Positions 16,991 to 25,153 of a stretch of DNA of 64,000 bases are shown piece by piece (the stretch's first letter is position 1; every line of letters begins with the position of its first letter). Origin of the DNA: Bartonella harrusi (GTDB lineage: Bacteria > Pseudomonadota > Alphaproteobacteria > Rhizobiales > Rhizobiaceae); contig NZ_CP101114.1 in NCBI RefSeq assembly GCF_024297065.1, forward strand, positions 1,054,001-1,118,000. Direction: 5' to 3'. Below the pieces are notes generated by a model. That model searched no databases. It saw only the letters and a list, made by a program, of their open reading frames with translations, and had not been told where the DNA came from. Position numbers and translations under genes: made by a program.

Positions 16991-17448
16991 TGAAGATGCA
17001 TAGTTGCGGGCAGCTTGATTTTTTTCAACAGCCGGTTTTTCCTTGCCGCGAACCGGTTGCACAGATTGATTTAGAGCGGTTTCGCTCACACATGAAGCGT
17101 GCCATGGCACGAGCTTTGCGCGAATGCCGGTTTGAACGCAGCGTGGTTGCGGAACGGATGGCACATTATTTGGGCATTGGTTTTTTGAGTAAGGCGAGTT
17201 TGGATGCTTATGTTGCTGAGAGTAAGCAGGTTGATATTTCTCTGCCGCGTTTTAAGGCCTTTGTGCGGGCGACAGACGCCTTTTGGCTCTGGGATGAGGT
17301 GGTGCGTGAAGATGGTTTGTTGTTGTTGCAAGGGGATGAAGCGCGTTTGGCAGAGATTGCACGGCTCCAGCAAGAACAGCGGGAGATTGCGGCACGGTTA
17401 AAGGTTATGCGTGCGACACCTGTGAGAATTAGACGGGGGCAGCCATGA
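16987..17448 (+). CDS. Early phage protein of unknown function
   Basis: 153-residue protein between the ParB-like gene and the transposase, coupled to both by ATGA overlaps. The central part (HMKRAMARALRECRFERSVVAERMAHYLG, then LDAYVAESKQVDISLPRFKAFVRAT) looks helical and could contain a helix-turn-helix, and the end is a charged helix (LAEIARLQQEQREIAARLKV). I do not recognise a named family. Its fixed place before transposase A suggests an accessory role in transposition or early regulation, which is only inferred. ATG 16987 is preferred; the frame extends upstream to 16915 inside the ParB-like gene. Confidence 0.8.
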   Translation: MMKMHSCGQLDFFQQPVFPCREPVAQIDLERFRSHMKRAMARALRECRFERSVVAERMAHYLGIGFLSKASLDAYVAESKQVDISLPRFKAFVRATDAFWLWDEVVREDGLLLLQGDEARLAEIARLQQEQREIAARLKVMRATPVRIRRGQP

Positions 17449-19427
17449 AGGAATGGTTTAGTATTGCTGAATTGGCTGAAGCGGCTTTGCCAGGGTTGCC
17501 GAAGAGTCAAGGTGGACTGCGTAAGATTTTGTCGACGAAATGGCGCCATCATAGTGACTTGATACGCAAAGTTAAGGGAGCGTTTCGACCCATTGTCGAG
17601 ATTCATCTCTCGTTATTACCGGAGGAGGCGCGGGCGGCTTTGTTGGTGCGCTCTGGTGTGGGGTGTGTTTCGGGGGAGATAGAGAATAGTGGACAAAAAG
17701 AAGAACTTTGGGCGCGTTATGAGGGGCTTTCAAAGGAGCATAAAAGGCGCTGTGAAGAGCGTTTGAAGGCACTTTGTTTTATGGATGATTTGCTCCATGG
17801 CGGTCTTGGCGTGCATGATGCGGCGGTACGGACGGGGGTTCATTTTGGTATCAGTTGTCGGTCACTGTTTCATTGGTGGCAAAGGGTGGAAGGTTATGAA
17901 CGCCCTGATTGGCTTGCGGCTTTAGCGCCTTGTTATGGTGAGGAGAATTTTTCACAATTTGCGCCTTGTCATGAGGAAGCTTGGGAGGTTCTCTGTTCGG
18001 ATTATTTACGTCCCTCTAAACCTGCTTTTTCGGCGTGTTATCGACGGATGGTTGTGATTGCACGAGAAAAGGGTTGGGAGCCACTTCCTTCGGAGCGGGC
18101 TTTGCGGCGGCGTTTTCATAAAGAAATTTCCAAGGCGGCTGTGGTGTTGGCGCGTGAGGGAGAAGAAAAGGCAAAAAAGCTTTATCCAGCACAACGGCGT
18201 GATCGTTCGAGCCTGCATGCTTTGCAAGCGGTGAATATGGATGGGCATAAGTTGGATGTTTTTGTGACTGTGCCTTGGGCTCAAAGACCTGTGCGGCTTT
18301 ATTTGATAGCTATACAAGATCTTTATTCGGGGAAGATTTTATCGTGGCGCCTATCGGATGTTGAAAGCTGGGAAATCGTTCGTTTGGTGATAGGGGATAT
18401 GGTTGAAGCCTATGGGATACCGGAGCGCATGACTTTGGATAATGGGCGTGCCTTTACCAGCAAATGGATTTCTGGGGGTGTGCAAAACCGTTTTCGCTTT
18501 AAGATTAAGCCGGATGATCCGCAAGGACTTTTGACGAGTTTGGGTGTGCAATTGCAATGGACAACGCCTTATAGTGGGCAATCGAAACCGATTGAACGGG
18601 CATGGCGTGATTTGGCGGAGGGGATTTCGAAGCATCCTTTTTGTGCGGGGGCTTATACGGGCAATAAGCCGGATGCTAAGCCTGAGGATTATGGTAAGCG
18701 TGCGATTGGATTTGAAGAATTTAAAGCCCATGTTGGCGCGCAGATTATGGCGCATAATGAGCAAACGGGGCGCAAGGCGGTTAATTGTGCGGGACGCAGT
18801 TTTGATGTGACCTTTGCTGAGAGTTTAAAAGCCGATGGGACGATTGTTCGGCAAGCAACAGCGGCGCAACGGGCTTTATGGCTTTTGACTTCACAAGCGC
18901 TTCGGGCGCAAAAGGGCACGGGTGAGATCCATTTTTATGGCAATCGTTACTGGGCGCGTGCGTTGAATGAATATGCGGGGCAGAAGGTGATTGTGCGCTT
19001 TGATCCGGATGATTTGCATCAGGATTTGCGGGTTTATGATTTGAACAATCGGTTTATTTGCATGGCATCTTGTCTTTGTGATGTAGGTTTTTACGACCAG
19101 CAGGCAGCGCGTTTGAATGGGCGTTTGCGTAAAGAATATGTGAAGGCTGTGAAAGCCGAAAAGCAGTTGGCAGCTAAACTTGCCCCTGATCAATTGGCGG
19201 ATGTTTATGGGCGCCTTGAACAAAAGGGCAAAGAGTTAAAACGCAAATCTGCGATAAAGCCAAAGGTTACGCGATTGGTTGCAAACAATATGGGGAATTT
19301 GGCTTTGACAGCAAAGGAGGATGAGGCTTTGGAAGAAGAAGAATTTAGCCAACATCTTCATAAGGCTTTGAGACGGCTTTCTGTCTGTGATGGGGGGCGT
19401 GAAGTGATAAAGTTTCCTAAGCAATAG
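17445..19427 (+). CDS. Mu-type DDE transposase (MuA-like)
   Basis: Transposase (660 residues) that cuts the phage ends and joins them to target DNA for integration and replicative transposition. An N-terminal Mu-type winged HTH (EWFSIAELAEAALPGLPKSQGGLRK) starts the protein. The catalytic triad is visible as D266 (VNMDGHKL), D332 (MTLDNGRAF) and E384 (KPIERAWRDL), with spacing close to Mu A. A beta-barrel/C-terminal domain with YGNRYWARALNEYAGQKVIVRFDPDD follows, ending in a basic region that in Mu contacts MuB. The gene appears intact. Its substrates should be the TGTAG/CTACA termini at 13935 and 50302. Confidence 0.96.
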   Translation: MKEWFSIAELAEAALPGLPKSQGGLRKILSTKWRHHSDLIRKVKGAFRPIVEIHLSLLPEEARAALLVRSGVGCVSGEIENSGQKEELWARYEGLSKEHKRRCEERLKALCFMDDLLHGGLGVHDAAVRTGVHFGISCRSLFHWWQRVEGYERPDWLAALAPCYGEENFSQFAPCHEEAWEVLCSDYLRPSKPAFSACYRRMVVIAREKGWEPLPSERALRRRFHKEISKAAVVLAREGEEKAKKLYPAQRRDRSSLHALQAVNMDGHKLDVFVTVPWAQRPVRLYLIAIQDLYSGKILSWRLSDVESWEIVRLVIGDMVEAYGIPERMTLDNGRAFTSKWISGGVQNRFRFKIKPDDPQGLLTSLGVQLQWTTPYSGQSKPIERAWRDLAEGISKHPFCAGAYTGNKPDAKPEDYGKRAIGFEEFKAHVGAQIMAHNEQTGRKAVNCAGRSFDVTFAESLKADGTIVRQATAAQRALWLLTSQALRAQKGTGEIHFYGNRYWARALNEYAGQKVIVRFDPDDLHQDLRVYDLNNRFICMASCLCDVGFYDQQAARLNGRLRKEYVKAVKAEKQLAAKLAPDQLADVYGRLEQKGKELKRKSAIKPKVTRLVANNMGNLALTAKEDEALEEEEFSQHLHKALRRLSVCDGGREVIKFPKQ

Positions 19428-19732
19428 GAAAAGGAGAGGGGGATTTTAGGGGACTGGTTGAGGTCCATGTGCGGGGTTGAAGAATGAACAGAGAAAGGGG
19501 GGAGAAGTCTTATCCATTTCAATTTCTAAATTAATACAATCCAATTTTTATGCGTCTTTGCCTGATTGGGTGAGGAGTATGGAGTGATTTAAGTTTCCCC
19601 TTTGAGTGAAAAGGTGCAGGGGGGAGATTGTCGGGAGCCGGTTGAGTATCGCGTACGGCTTTAGGTTAAAAAAATGGGTAGGTTTGCGACCCCTACCCAT
19701 TCGTCTAAATCAATACGAGAGGGAGATTATAG
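19428..19732. other. Gap between transposase and MuB-like genes with a hairpin
   Basis: 305 bp without a gene. It contains a perfect 10-bp inverted repeat AATGGGTAGG / CCTACCCATT (19673-19682 and 19692-19701, nine-base loop) about 30 bp before the next start. No T-run follows, so it is not an evident terminator; attenuation or a protein site are possible. Confidence 0.5.
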
Positions 19733-20761
19733 ATGAAATACGCGATCAATGCAACAGTTGAGAAAAATCCTTGGGCGCGACCAAAAATCCAGCCCGAAAT
19801 AGCAGCAAACCGCAACAGTGATGATATTGCCTTATGGAATACGCTTGTGGATTCGGTGAGAGCTATCGCAAAAATGCATGATTGGACGAAGGCGGAAGTT
19901 GCGCGGCGCATTGGTATGCCGGATGGAACATTTTCGCAATGGTATGCGGGCAGTTATGCGGGGCAATTGGGCAAGCAGAATACAAAAGTTCAACAGTGGG
20001 TAGAGGCTTTAAAGGAGGTGGATGCGCTTTTTGAGCGTATTCCTGAAAAGCCGGCCTTTCAGAGGAATCGTATTGCACAAGAAATCATTGACACTTTAAC
20101 ACTGGCACAAAGCACGGGCGATATGGTGATGATTACGCTTGATGCGGGCAGTGGCAAGACGGAAACATGCCGTCATTATCGTGCAACGCGCCCGCATGTT
20201 TATTTGGTGACAGCAAGCCCGCATACGCGCAGTGTTCATGGTATTTTGAATGACATGGCAGCAGAATTGGAAGTGGTGGAATATAATCCCACCCGCTTAA
20301 CACGCGCTATTGGCAAGAGGTTAGAGCGGGTAGGTGGTGGGACGTTATTGATTGTTGATGAGGCGCAAAATTTAACGGATGAGGCGATTAATCAATTGCG
20401 CCATTTTGTTGATATCAACGGCACGGGTTTGGCTTTGGTTGGCAATGATGAGATTTCTGGACGTTTGGTTCACCGTCAAAATGGCCCTTCTTATGCGCAA
20501 ATTAAAAGCCGTTTGGCAATGCATTTGAAGCGCCGTAAGCCCTATAGTGAAGATATTGCCGCCCGTATCCATGATTGGGGGATTGAAGATGTTGGGGCGG
20601 TTAAGTTTCTGACAGGGATTGGTTTAAAGGCTGGTGCTTTGCGGCAAATTGATAAAACCATGATGCTGGCACGCATGGCAGCCCTTGGAGATGGGTGTGA
20701 GGTCACGCTTAAACATGTCAAAGCGGCGTGGAAAAACCGTGACGTGGAGGAATTGGCATGA
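19733..20761 (+). CDS. MuB-like AAA+ ATPase, target-DNA activator
   Basis: 342-residue ATPase that in Mu coats target DNA, gives target immunity and stimulates the transposase. It has an N-terminal HTH (WTKAEVARRIGMPDGTFSQW, about residues 51-70), Walker A DAGSGKTE (about 137-144) and Walker B LLIVDEAQ (about 205-212), followed by a sensor region and a C-terminal helical domain resembling that of MuB. ATG 19733 has GAGGGAG upstream. It ends in an ATGA overlap with the next early gene. Confidence 0.93.
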   Translation: MKYAINATVEKNPWARPKIQPEIAANRNSDDIALWNTLVDSVRAIAKMHDWTKAEVARRIGMPDGTFSQWYAGSYAGQLGKQNTKVQQWVEALKEVDALFERIPEKPAFQRNRIAQEIIDTLTLAQSTGDMVMITLDAGSGKTETCRHYRATRPHVYLVTASPHTRSVHGILNDMAAELEVVEYNPTRLTRAIGKRLERVGGGTLLIVDEAQNLTDEAINQLRHFVDINGTGLALVGNDEISGRLVHRQNGPSYAQIKSRLAMHLKRRKPYSEDIAARIHDWGIEDVGAVKFLTGIGLKAGALRQIDKTMMLARMAALGDGCEVTLKHVKAAWKNRDVEELA

Positions 20762-21123
20762 TCCCTTTATGCGATAAAGAATTATCCGATACGCTTGTTG
20801 GTCTTTATGACGATTATCAACGTGGTTTTGAGATTGGCGAGCAGCTTAAACTCTGTGTTGATTTGGCGTTATCGCTTGAATTGGAATTGAGTATTCACCG
20901 TCTAAGCGAAGCAGAAGCGGTTTTAGAAAGCCAAGTGGTGGACTCTTTTGCCCGTTGCAAAATCCTTCTTCAAAGAGGGATGAGGCAGGAGATGAGACAA
21001 AAACAATTGGTGAGACAGGTACAGTTATTCATATGGATTTTGGAGGAGGCAAGTCATGAAACGCAATCCCTATATGGTCGGCGAATGTTTGGTTGCCATG
21101 CGTTCTGCTTTGTTAAAGCATGA
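20758..21123 (+). CDS. Hypothetical early phage protein
   Basis: 121-residue, mostly helical protein (LVGLYDDYQRGFEIGEQLKLCVDLALSLELELSIHRLSEAEAVLESQ) with no family I recognise. It starts in ATGA overlap with the MuB-like gene and overlaps the next gene by 68 bp. The last roughly 22 residues, which lie in that overlap, may be less constrained. Its place in the early operon suggests a semi-essential early function, as with many small Mu genes between B and gemA. Confidence 0.7.
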   Translation: MIPLCDKELSDTLVGLYDDYQRGFEIGEQLKLCVDLALSLELELSIHRLSEAEAVLESQVVDSFARCKILLQRGMRQEMRQKQLVRQVQLFIWILEEASHETQSLYGRRMFGCHAFCFVKA

Positions 21124-21334
21124 GTTGGAAGGCATTTTTTTGAGTGGACAAGATGTTCGAGAATTGAATGATTATTTGCGTCGTTTGGCGCGCTATAACC
21201 ACATTTTGGGTCATGAACTTTGTCGGTATCGTTGGCAAATAAAGGCGGGGTACCAGCTGCAGTCATGTGAAATTGTACCGTTTCGCCGTTTGCAAAAAAA
21301 TAAGGAGGATTTTTGTGATGAATCAACGAATTGA
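21056..21334 (+). CDS. Hypothetical early phage protein
   Basis: 92-residue protein with a helical N-terminus (MVGECLVAMRSALLKHELEGIFLSGQDVRELNDYLRRLARYNHILG). I recognise no family. The strong ribosome site GGAGGAGG before ATG 21056 makes translation convincing although the first 68 bp overlap the previous gene. It overlaps the DUF3164 gene by 17 bp. Function unknown. Confidence 0.7.
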   Translation: MKRNPYMVGECLVAMRSALLKHELEGIFLSGQDVRELNDYLRRLARYNHILGHELCRYRWQIKAGYQLQSCEIVPFRRLQKNKEDFCDESTN

Positions 21335-21941
21335 GCTTGAAGGCACGCATTATATGAAGGATGCGAAAGGGGCTTTGGTACCGATTAATCTGATCCGTCC
21401 TGCGGATTTATTAGAAGATGAAACGGTGCGTAAAATTATGGGCTTTGCCAAAGAATTATCGGCAAGGGTTGCACGTTTTAACAATCATACGATTGCGGAT
21501 TTGAGTGCCTTTGATCGTTTGCTTGCGCAAGAATATGGTGTGGAGCGGCGTGGCAAAAAGGGCAATTGTACTTACACAAGTTTTGATGGTTTGCAACGCA
21601 TTCGGGTGCAAGTGCAAGAGAGCTTTGATTTTGGTCCGCAATTGCAAACAGCCAAAAGCCTTCTTGATGAATGTTTAAATGAGTGGTCTGCGGATGCGCG
21701 TCCTGAAATCCGCGCTATTATTACGCGTGCTTTTAATACCGATAAAGAAGGGAAAGTCAATCGTGGCGAAATCTTTATGCTGTTGCGTTTGGATATTGAT
21801 GACCCTCGCTGGAAGGAAGCTATGCGTGCTATTCGTGAAGCGATCCGTGTGACGACCAGTAAGGAATATGTGCGTTTTTATGAACGGGACAGTTTGGAGC
21901 ATCCTTGGCACCCTGTCACGATTGATTTGGCAAAGACGTAA
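21318..21941 (+). CDS. DUF3164 family protein
   Basis: 207-residue protein matching the DUF3164 family found in the early region of Mu-like phages (near Mu gp08/gp09 positions): HYMKDAKGALVPINLIRP, then a long helical part (KIMGFAKELSARVARFNNHTIADLSAFDRLLAQEYG) and the conserved KGNCTYTSFDGLQRIRVQVQE and ALR/IREAIRVTTSKEYVRFYER elements. Biochemical role unknown. I chose ATG 21318, just after AAGGAGG; a frame open to 21267 adds residues that belong to the previous gene. Next gene follows after 9 bp. Confidence 0.88.
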   Translation: MNQRIELEGTHYMKDAKGALVPINLIRPADLLEDETVRKIMGFAKELSARVARFNNHTIADLSAFDRLLAQEYGVERRGKKGNCTYTSFDGLQRIRVQVQESFDFGPQLQTAKSLLDECLNEWSADARPEIRAIITRAFNTDKEGKVNRGEIFMLLRLDIDDPRWKEAMRAIREAIRVTTSKEYVRFYERDSLEHPWHPVTIDLAKT

Positions 21942-21950
21942 GGAGACCTC

Positions 21951-22583
21951 ATGTCTTTGGCTGTTCTTCATATGGGCAAACGTGCTTTAGGTCTTGATGA
22001 TGAGACCTATCGCGCTTTGCTTTATCGCTTAACAGGCAAGCAATCGGCAAAAGATTTAACTGTTTTAGAACAGCGTCTTGTTGTTGATGAGATGAAAGCG
22101 TGCGGTTTTCAGGAAAGTAGAAAACGGTTAGAGGGCAAATATGCTAAAAAGCTTCAGGCTTTATGGATTGCGGGATGGAATCTTGGCATTATCCGTGATC
22201 GTTCAGATAAGGCGTTGCTTGCCTTTGTCAAGCGGCAAACGGGGATTGATCATATTCGTTTTTTACGGGATGGGGATGATGCGGCTAAAGCTATTGAGGC
22301 GTTAAAAAGTTGGTTAGAGCGTGAGGGCGGGGTTGACTGGAAAGGGAAAAAGATTCAAGATTCTTTACAGAAATTACTGGGGCAGAAACTACCGGGATAT
22401 TTGATTTTATGTGCCCAATGGAAGCGTTTGCATCCGCATAGTTCCTTTGACTGTGAGGCTTTTCATCAAGGTGTTATGGCTGAAAGCGGTAAGGGGGTGG
22501 GCGAGATGGATGTTTTTGCTTTTAGAGAAGTGATGAATGTTTGGGGGCGGAAAATTCGCGGGAGGAAAGGTTATGGGGGATAA
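21951..22583 (+). CDS. gemA: GemA-like regulatory protein (DUF1018, Mu gp16 family)
   Basis: 210-residue protein of the GemA/DUF1018 family: LAVLHMGKRALGLDDETYRALLYRLTGKQSAKDLT, then KKLQALWIAGWNLGIIRDRSDKALLAFVKRQTGID. In Mu, GemA affects host gene expression and DNA supercoiling. The N-terminal domain keeps the conserved L.LDDE.YR..L pattern, and the middle LWI.GW.LG..RD...AL..FV..QTG is typical. ATG 21951 has AAGGAG at the right distance. It is the penultimate early gene, before the Mor/C-type activator. Confidence 0.9.
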   Translation: MSLAVLHMGKRALGLDDETYRALLYRLTGKQSAKDLTVLEQRLVVDEMKACGFQESRKRLEGKYAKKLQALWIAGWNLGIIRDRSDKALLAFVKRQTGIDHIRFLRDGDDAAKAIEALKSWLEREGGVDWKGKKIQDSLQKLLGQKLPGYLILCAQWKRLHPHSSFDCEAFHQGVMAESGKGVGEMDVFAFREVMNVWGRKIRGRKGYGG

Positions 22584-22589
22584 GCGAGC

Positions 22590-22997
22590 GTGCAAGAGAA
22601 AGCTTATAGCGATTTTCCTGCATTGTTGTGTGAAATAGCCGCTGTTGCTGGCAATGAGGCGGCATGGAATATGATGCGGGCTTTTGGTGGGCGACAGGTT
22701 TATCTTCCTGGGCGCCTTGAAAATGCTGATTGGTTGGTTGAAATTGTAGGGCTTGAAGAAACAGAGCAACTGATCAAGCATTTTTGTTTTAATGGTTCTG
22801 GTGTGCGCCTTCTGATCCCCCTTGGCAGAGATGCCGAACGGCGGCAAAAAATGATAAAAGCCTTGCAAAAAGGCTGGTCTGTTGATGCTGCATCTGCTGT
22901 TTCTGGTATGCATGTGCGTACAGCTTATCGCTTGAAGAAGAAAATTTCTTTGCAAGAACCCCAAGGTCTCTTATTTCCAGAACTTTATGAGTATTGA
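22590..22997 (+). CDS. Mor/C-family transcription activator, probable late-gene switch
   Basis: 135-residue protein of the Mor/C activator type. The N-terminal part (FPALLCEIAAVAGNEAAWNMMRAFGGRQVYLPG) matches the dimerisation region with the characteristic FGG..IY.P. The end (MIKALQKGWSVDAASAVSGMHVRTAYRLKKK) is the HTH. In Mu, Mor switches on the middle operon and C the late operons; here I see only one such gene, so it may do both jobs. It starts with GTG 22590, with GGGGG upstream, and ends only 7 bp before the first copy of the late palindrome TTGACTGACAGTGTCAG. Confidence 0.78.
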   Translation: MQEKAYSDFPALLCEIAAVAGNEAAWNMMRAFGGRQVYLPGRLENADWLVEIVGLEETEQLIKHFCFNGSGVRLLIPLGRDAERRQKMIKALQKGWSVDAASAVSGMHVRTAYRLKKKISLQEPQGLLFPELYEY

Positions 22998-23003
22998 GAT
23001 TGT

Positions 23004-23026
23004 TTGACTGACAGTGTCAGACTTAT
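23004..23026 (+). promoter_or_regulatory. Late-operon activator site A
   Basis: TTGACTGACAGTGTCAG followed by ACTTAT; the core CTGACA-G-TGTCAG is a perfect palindrome. The same sequence recurs at 30440 and 42483, each time just before a late gene block. It lies 58 bp before the endolysin start, in the position of Mu Plys. Confidence 0.85.
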
Positions 23027-23084
23027 CTTTGCGATTAGAAATCCAATAAACTGCGCATGAATTTTATGCACTCAGTGGTTTGTT

Positions 23085-23666
23085 ATGGTTTCGATAGACA
23101 GTTCTTTTCTTCATAAGCTTGCGCCTCGATTGGCGCATCATGCGCGCCAAGATTTTATTATTGTGGAAATGGCACGGGCATTGCCTGAAGCTTTGTCTTA
23201 TGCTGCACTCACAACACCGTTGCGTATTGCGCATTTTCTAAGTCAATGTGCCCATGAAAGTGATGGTTTTTTTACGGTGTGTGAATATGCTTCTGGTCGT
23301 GCTTATGAGGGGCGCAAAGATTTAGGCAATGTTAAGCTAGGGGATGGAGTGCGCTTTAAGGGGCGCGGTTTGATCCAATTAACGGGGCGCAAGAATTATC
23401 AACGTTTTACGCAGTTTTGGTGTTCGTTCAATGAACAGGCTGTTGATTATGAAGCTTTTCCAGAAATGGTGGAAAGGTTTCCAGCAGCCCTTTGGTCGGC
23501 TATTTGGTTTTGGCAGATGAAAGGTTTGAATAGGTTAGCAGATCAAGATGATTTGCTAGGGATTACCAAGGCGATTAATGGAGGAAAGAATGGCCTTATG
23601 CAACGCTTGACCTATTTGAATCGCGCTAAAAAGCTTTTGGGGCTTTTTTGCGAGGCGAAGCTATGA
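23085..23666 (+). CDS. GH19-type endolysin
   Basis: 193-residue peptidoglycan hydrolase of glycoside hydrolase family 19, the phage lysis enzyme. Visible family elements are LRIAHFLSQCAHESDGF with the likely catalytic Glu58, the YASGRAYEGRKDLGN segment, and RFKGRGLIQLTGRKNYQRF (about 90-108), which lines the active site; ITKAINGGKNG follows. No signal peptide is present, so a holin is needed for export, and a holin-like gene follows in ATGA overlap. It is the first gene of the first late block, behind activator site A. Confidence 0.93.
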   Translation: MVSIDSSFLHKLAPRLAHHARQDFIIVEMARALPEALSYAALTTPLRIAHFLSQCAHESDGFFTVCEYASGRAYEGRKDLGNVKLGDGVRFKGRGLIQLTGRKNYQRFTQFWCSFNEQAVDYEAFPEMVERFPAALWSAIWFWQMKGLNRLADQDDLLGITKAINGGKNGLMQRLTYLNRAKKLLGLFCEAKL

Positions 23667-23950
23667 AGCCGGCTTATCGTGGTTCGAGACTCTATTTATG
23701 GTGGTCTTTTTGGTTTGCTTGGGGAGTTGTTTTTTTGCTCATTTTTGGTGGTTTGTTAGGTGTGGAGCGTATTGTTGATATGGCCGCCATTGCTATTCCC
23801 TCAATGGTGGCGATTATCGTTGGCAATTTGGGTGTGCACCGCGGCTTTGGTTCATTGGATTTTTCTAATAGGAAGCATTCCAATAAGCGGCATATCAGCT
23901 CTTATGATGTGGGAGAAAGAGCGCATTGGGGGGATAAACGCAATGTTTAA
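23663..23950 (+). CDS. Holin-like membrane protein
   Basis: 95-residue protein with two predicted membrane helices (about 12-33, LWWSFWFAWGVVFLLIFGGLL, and 38-58, VDMAAIAIPSMVAIIVGNLGV) and a basic, hydrophilic C-terminus (NRKHSNKRH). Size, topology and place between endolysin and Rz argue for a holin that permeabilises the inner membrane, though no specific family is recognised. ATG 23663 overlaps the endolysin stop. Its own end overlaps the Rz-like start by 8 bp. Confidence 0.75.
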   Translation: MKPAYRGSRLYLWWSFWFAWGVVFLLIFGGLLGVERIVDMAAIAIPSMVAIIVGNLGVHRGFGSLDFSNRKHSNKRHISSYDVGERAHWGDKRNV

Positions 23951-24281
23951 TTCTTCTTTAAAATTGTCTTTTGGGATGGTTTTTTTGATGAGTGCGCTGT
24001 TGACGGAATTTGGCGTTATGAAAGCGCAAGTTTTCAAAGCGGTAAAAGCGCGTGATTTGTATTGGCAATTGGAAATTGCCAAGATTTCGGCGCGCGCACA
24101 GCTTGAGAAAGAGCGGCAGAGGCAAGCAGCAGATGCTGCTGAAAGTCGTGCGCAAAGGATGATTGCAGCTTTGAGACAAGAGCTTATAAAAATGGAGGCA
24201 GCAAATGGAACTTTGCCGATTACTGGCTGTGGTATTGAGCTTGAACGTGTGCGGTTGCTCAACAAGCAAGCCGGTGGATAA
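23943..24281 (+). CDS. Rz-like inner-membrane spanin
   Basis: 112-residue protein with an N-terminal membrane anchor (about 8-24) followed by a long coiled-coil (LYWQLEIAKISARAQLEKERQRQAADAAESRAQRMIAALRQELIKMEAA), the typical structure of an i-spanin. The Rz1-like lipoprotein gene starts inside it in another frame, the classic embedded arrangement. Together they would connect inner and outer membranes and fuse them at the last lysis step. ATG 23943 is the first reasonable start; the longer frame from 23760 reads through the holin gene. Confidence 0.75.
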   Translation: MFNSSLKLSFGMVFLMSALLTEFGVMKAQVFKAVKARDLYWQLEIAKISARAQLEKERQRQAADAAESRAQRMIAALRQELIKMEAANGTLPITGCGIELERVRLLNKQAGG

Positions 24282-24489
24282 TCTTTCTTATCGGTTTTTA
24301 TCGGTTACATTGCCGCCTTTAGCCCAAGTTGCGTGTTCTCGCCCGCTTTTCCTTCCAGAGCGTGCTTTGAATACACGAGAAGTGGTGCATTATTGGGGGC
24401 GTGACCGTGCGGCTTTATTGATCTGTGAACAGCGTCGTGCTGCTGCTGTGAGAGCGGTTTTGAGCAAGGGGGAGGGGGAATTGAAGTGA
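24205..24489 (+). CDS. Rz1-like outer-membrane lipoprotein (o-spanin)
   Basis: 94-residue lipoprotein with a short signal sequence and a lipobox-like VCGC; Cys18 is the likely lipidated residue, followed by STSKP. The gene starts within the Rz-like gene (77-bp overlap, different frame), which is the signature arrangement of two-component spanins. It is longer than the classic small Rz1 and rich in Pro/Leu/Arg after the lipobox. It ends in GTGA overlap with the next gene. Confidence 0.75.
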   Translation: MELCRLLAVVLSLNVCGCSTSKPVDNLSYRFLSVTLPPLAQVACSRPLFLPERALNTREVVHYWGRDRAALLICEQRRAAAVRAVLSKGEGELK

Positions 24490-24800
24490 ATTTGGATATT
24501 AGTGTTGCCAATGGCTGGTTGTCTTTACTGCTGTCGATTATAGCGATTTGTGGTGTTTTGAAAGCCTATTTTTCTTCTGGTGCACGAGAAATGTTGAAAG
24601 ACATCGTGTTGCTTAAGGAGCGTGTGCAAAAGTTAGAAACAGAGATGGATTTTTTGCCTGATCGCGACGGACTGCAGCGGTTGGAGGTGAATATGGAACG
24701 GTTGAATGGGCGTCTCAATACACTTTCTGCGCAGTTGCAACCGGTGGCGGCGATTGGAGAGCGTTTGCAAGAGTTTTTACTGGAGAATGCCAAAAAATGA
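24486..24800 (+). CDS. DUF2730 family phage protein
   Basis: 104-residue protein with an N-terminal membrane helix (about 9-28, GWLSLLLSIIAICGVLKAYF) and a coiled-coil (DIVLLKERVQKLETEMDFLPDRDGLQRLEVNMERLNGRLNTL). This matches the DUF2730 pattern of Mu-like phages (Mu gp25 position), whose function is unknown. GTG 24486 is coupled to the previous stop. Next gene overlaps by ATGA. Confidence 0.82.
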   Translation: MNLDISVANGWLSLLLSIIAICGVLKAYFSSGAREMLKDIVLLKERVQKLETEMDFLPDRDGLQRLEVNMERLNGRLNTLSAQLQPVAAIGERLQEFLLENAKK

Positions 24801-25153
24801 AAGCAGATATGGATAAGATCATCCGTGAAGAAGCGCGGTTGATTATTTTAAAAGGGCTCCTTTGTGAGCACAGTGAGACTTTGTCGAGTGCGATGATTGA
24901 GAGGCTTTTATACAGCTATGGTATCAGACGCGATCGGGACTTTGTGCATAATGAATTGGCTTTTATGGAAGATCAGGGTGCTGTCACATTAAAACAGGTG
25001 GGTTCGGTTTTGCTTGCGGCGTTAACAGAACGGGGGGCGCGTCATTTAGACCGGAGTTTTCCTATTGAAGGGATTAAGCGACCCAAACGCACATCAATAA
25101 AATATGAGGTGAAGGATGCGCAAGGTCGGGCGTGGACGCTTAACGGCGATTGA
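24797..25153 (+). CDS. Small late protein, VpaChn25_0724-like
   Basis: 118-residue protein (REEARLIILKGLLCEHSETLSSAMIERLLYSYGIRRDRDFVHNELAFMEDQGAV, then LTERGARHLDR). The pattern suggests a winged-helix fold. It corresponds to the Mu gp26 position between DUF2730 and terminase small subunit, where Mu-like phages carry the family named after VpaChn25_0724. That assignment is by motif and order. It overlaps the next gene by 38 bp. Confidence 0.75.
   Translation: MKADMDKIIREEARLIILKGLLCEHSETLSSAMIERLLYSYGIRRDRDFVHNELAFMEDQGAVTLKQVGSVLLAALTERGARHLDRSFPIEGIKRPKRTSIKYEVKDAQGRAWTLNGD

Noticed and set aside
19673-19701. Rho-independent terminator between transposase and MuB-like genes
   Set aside because: The 10-bp stem is perfect but no T-run follows, and the early genes should be co-transcribed; kept only as a hairpin.
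22407-22964. 185-codon minus-strand frame across gemA and the activator gene
   Set aside because: Shadow of two well-supported plus-strand genes; composition is not protein-like.
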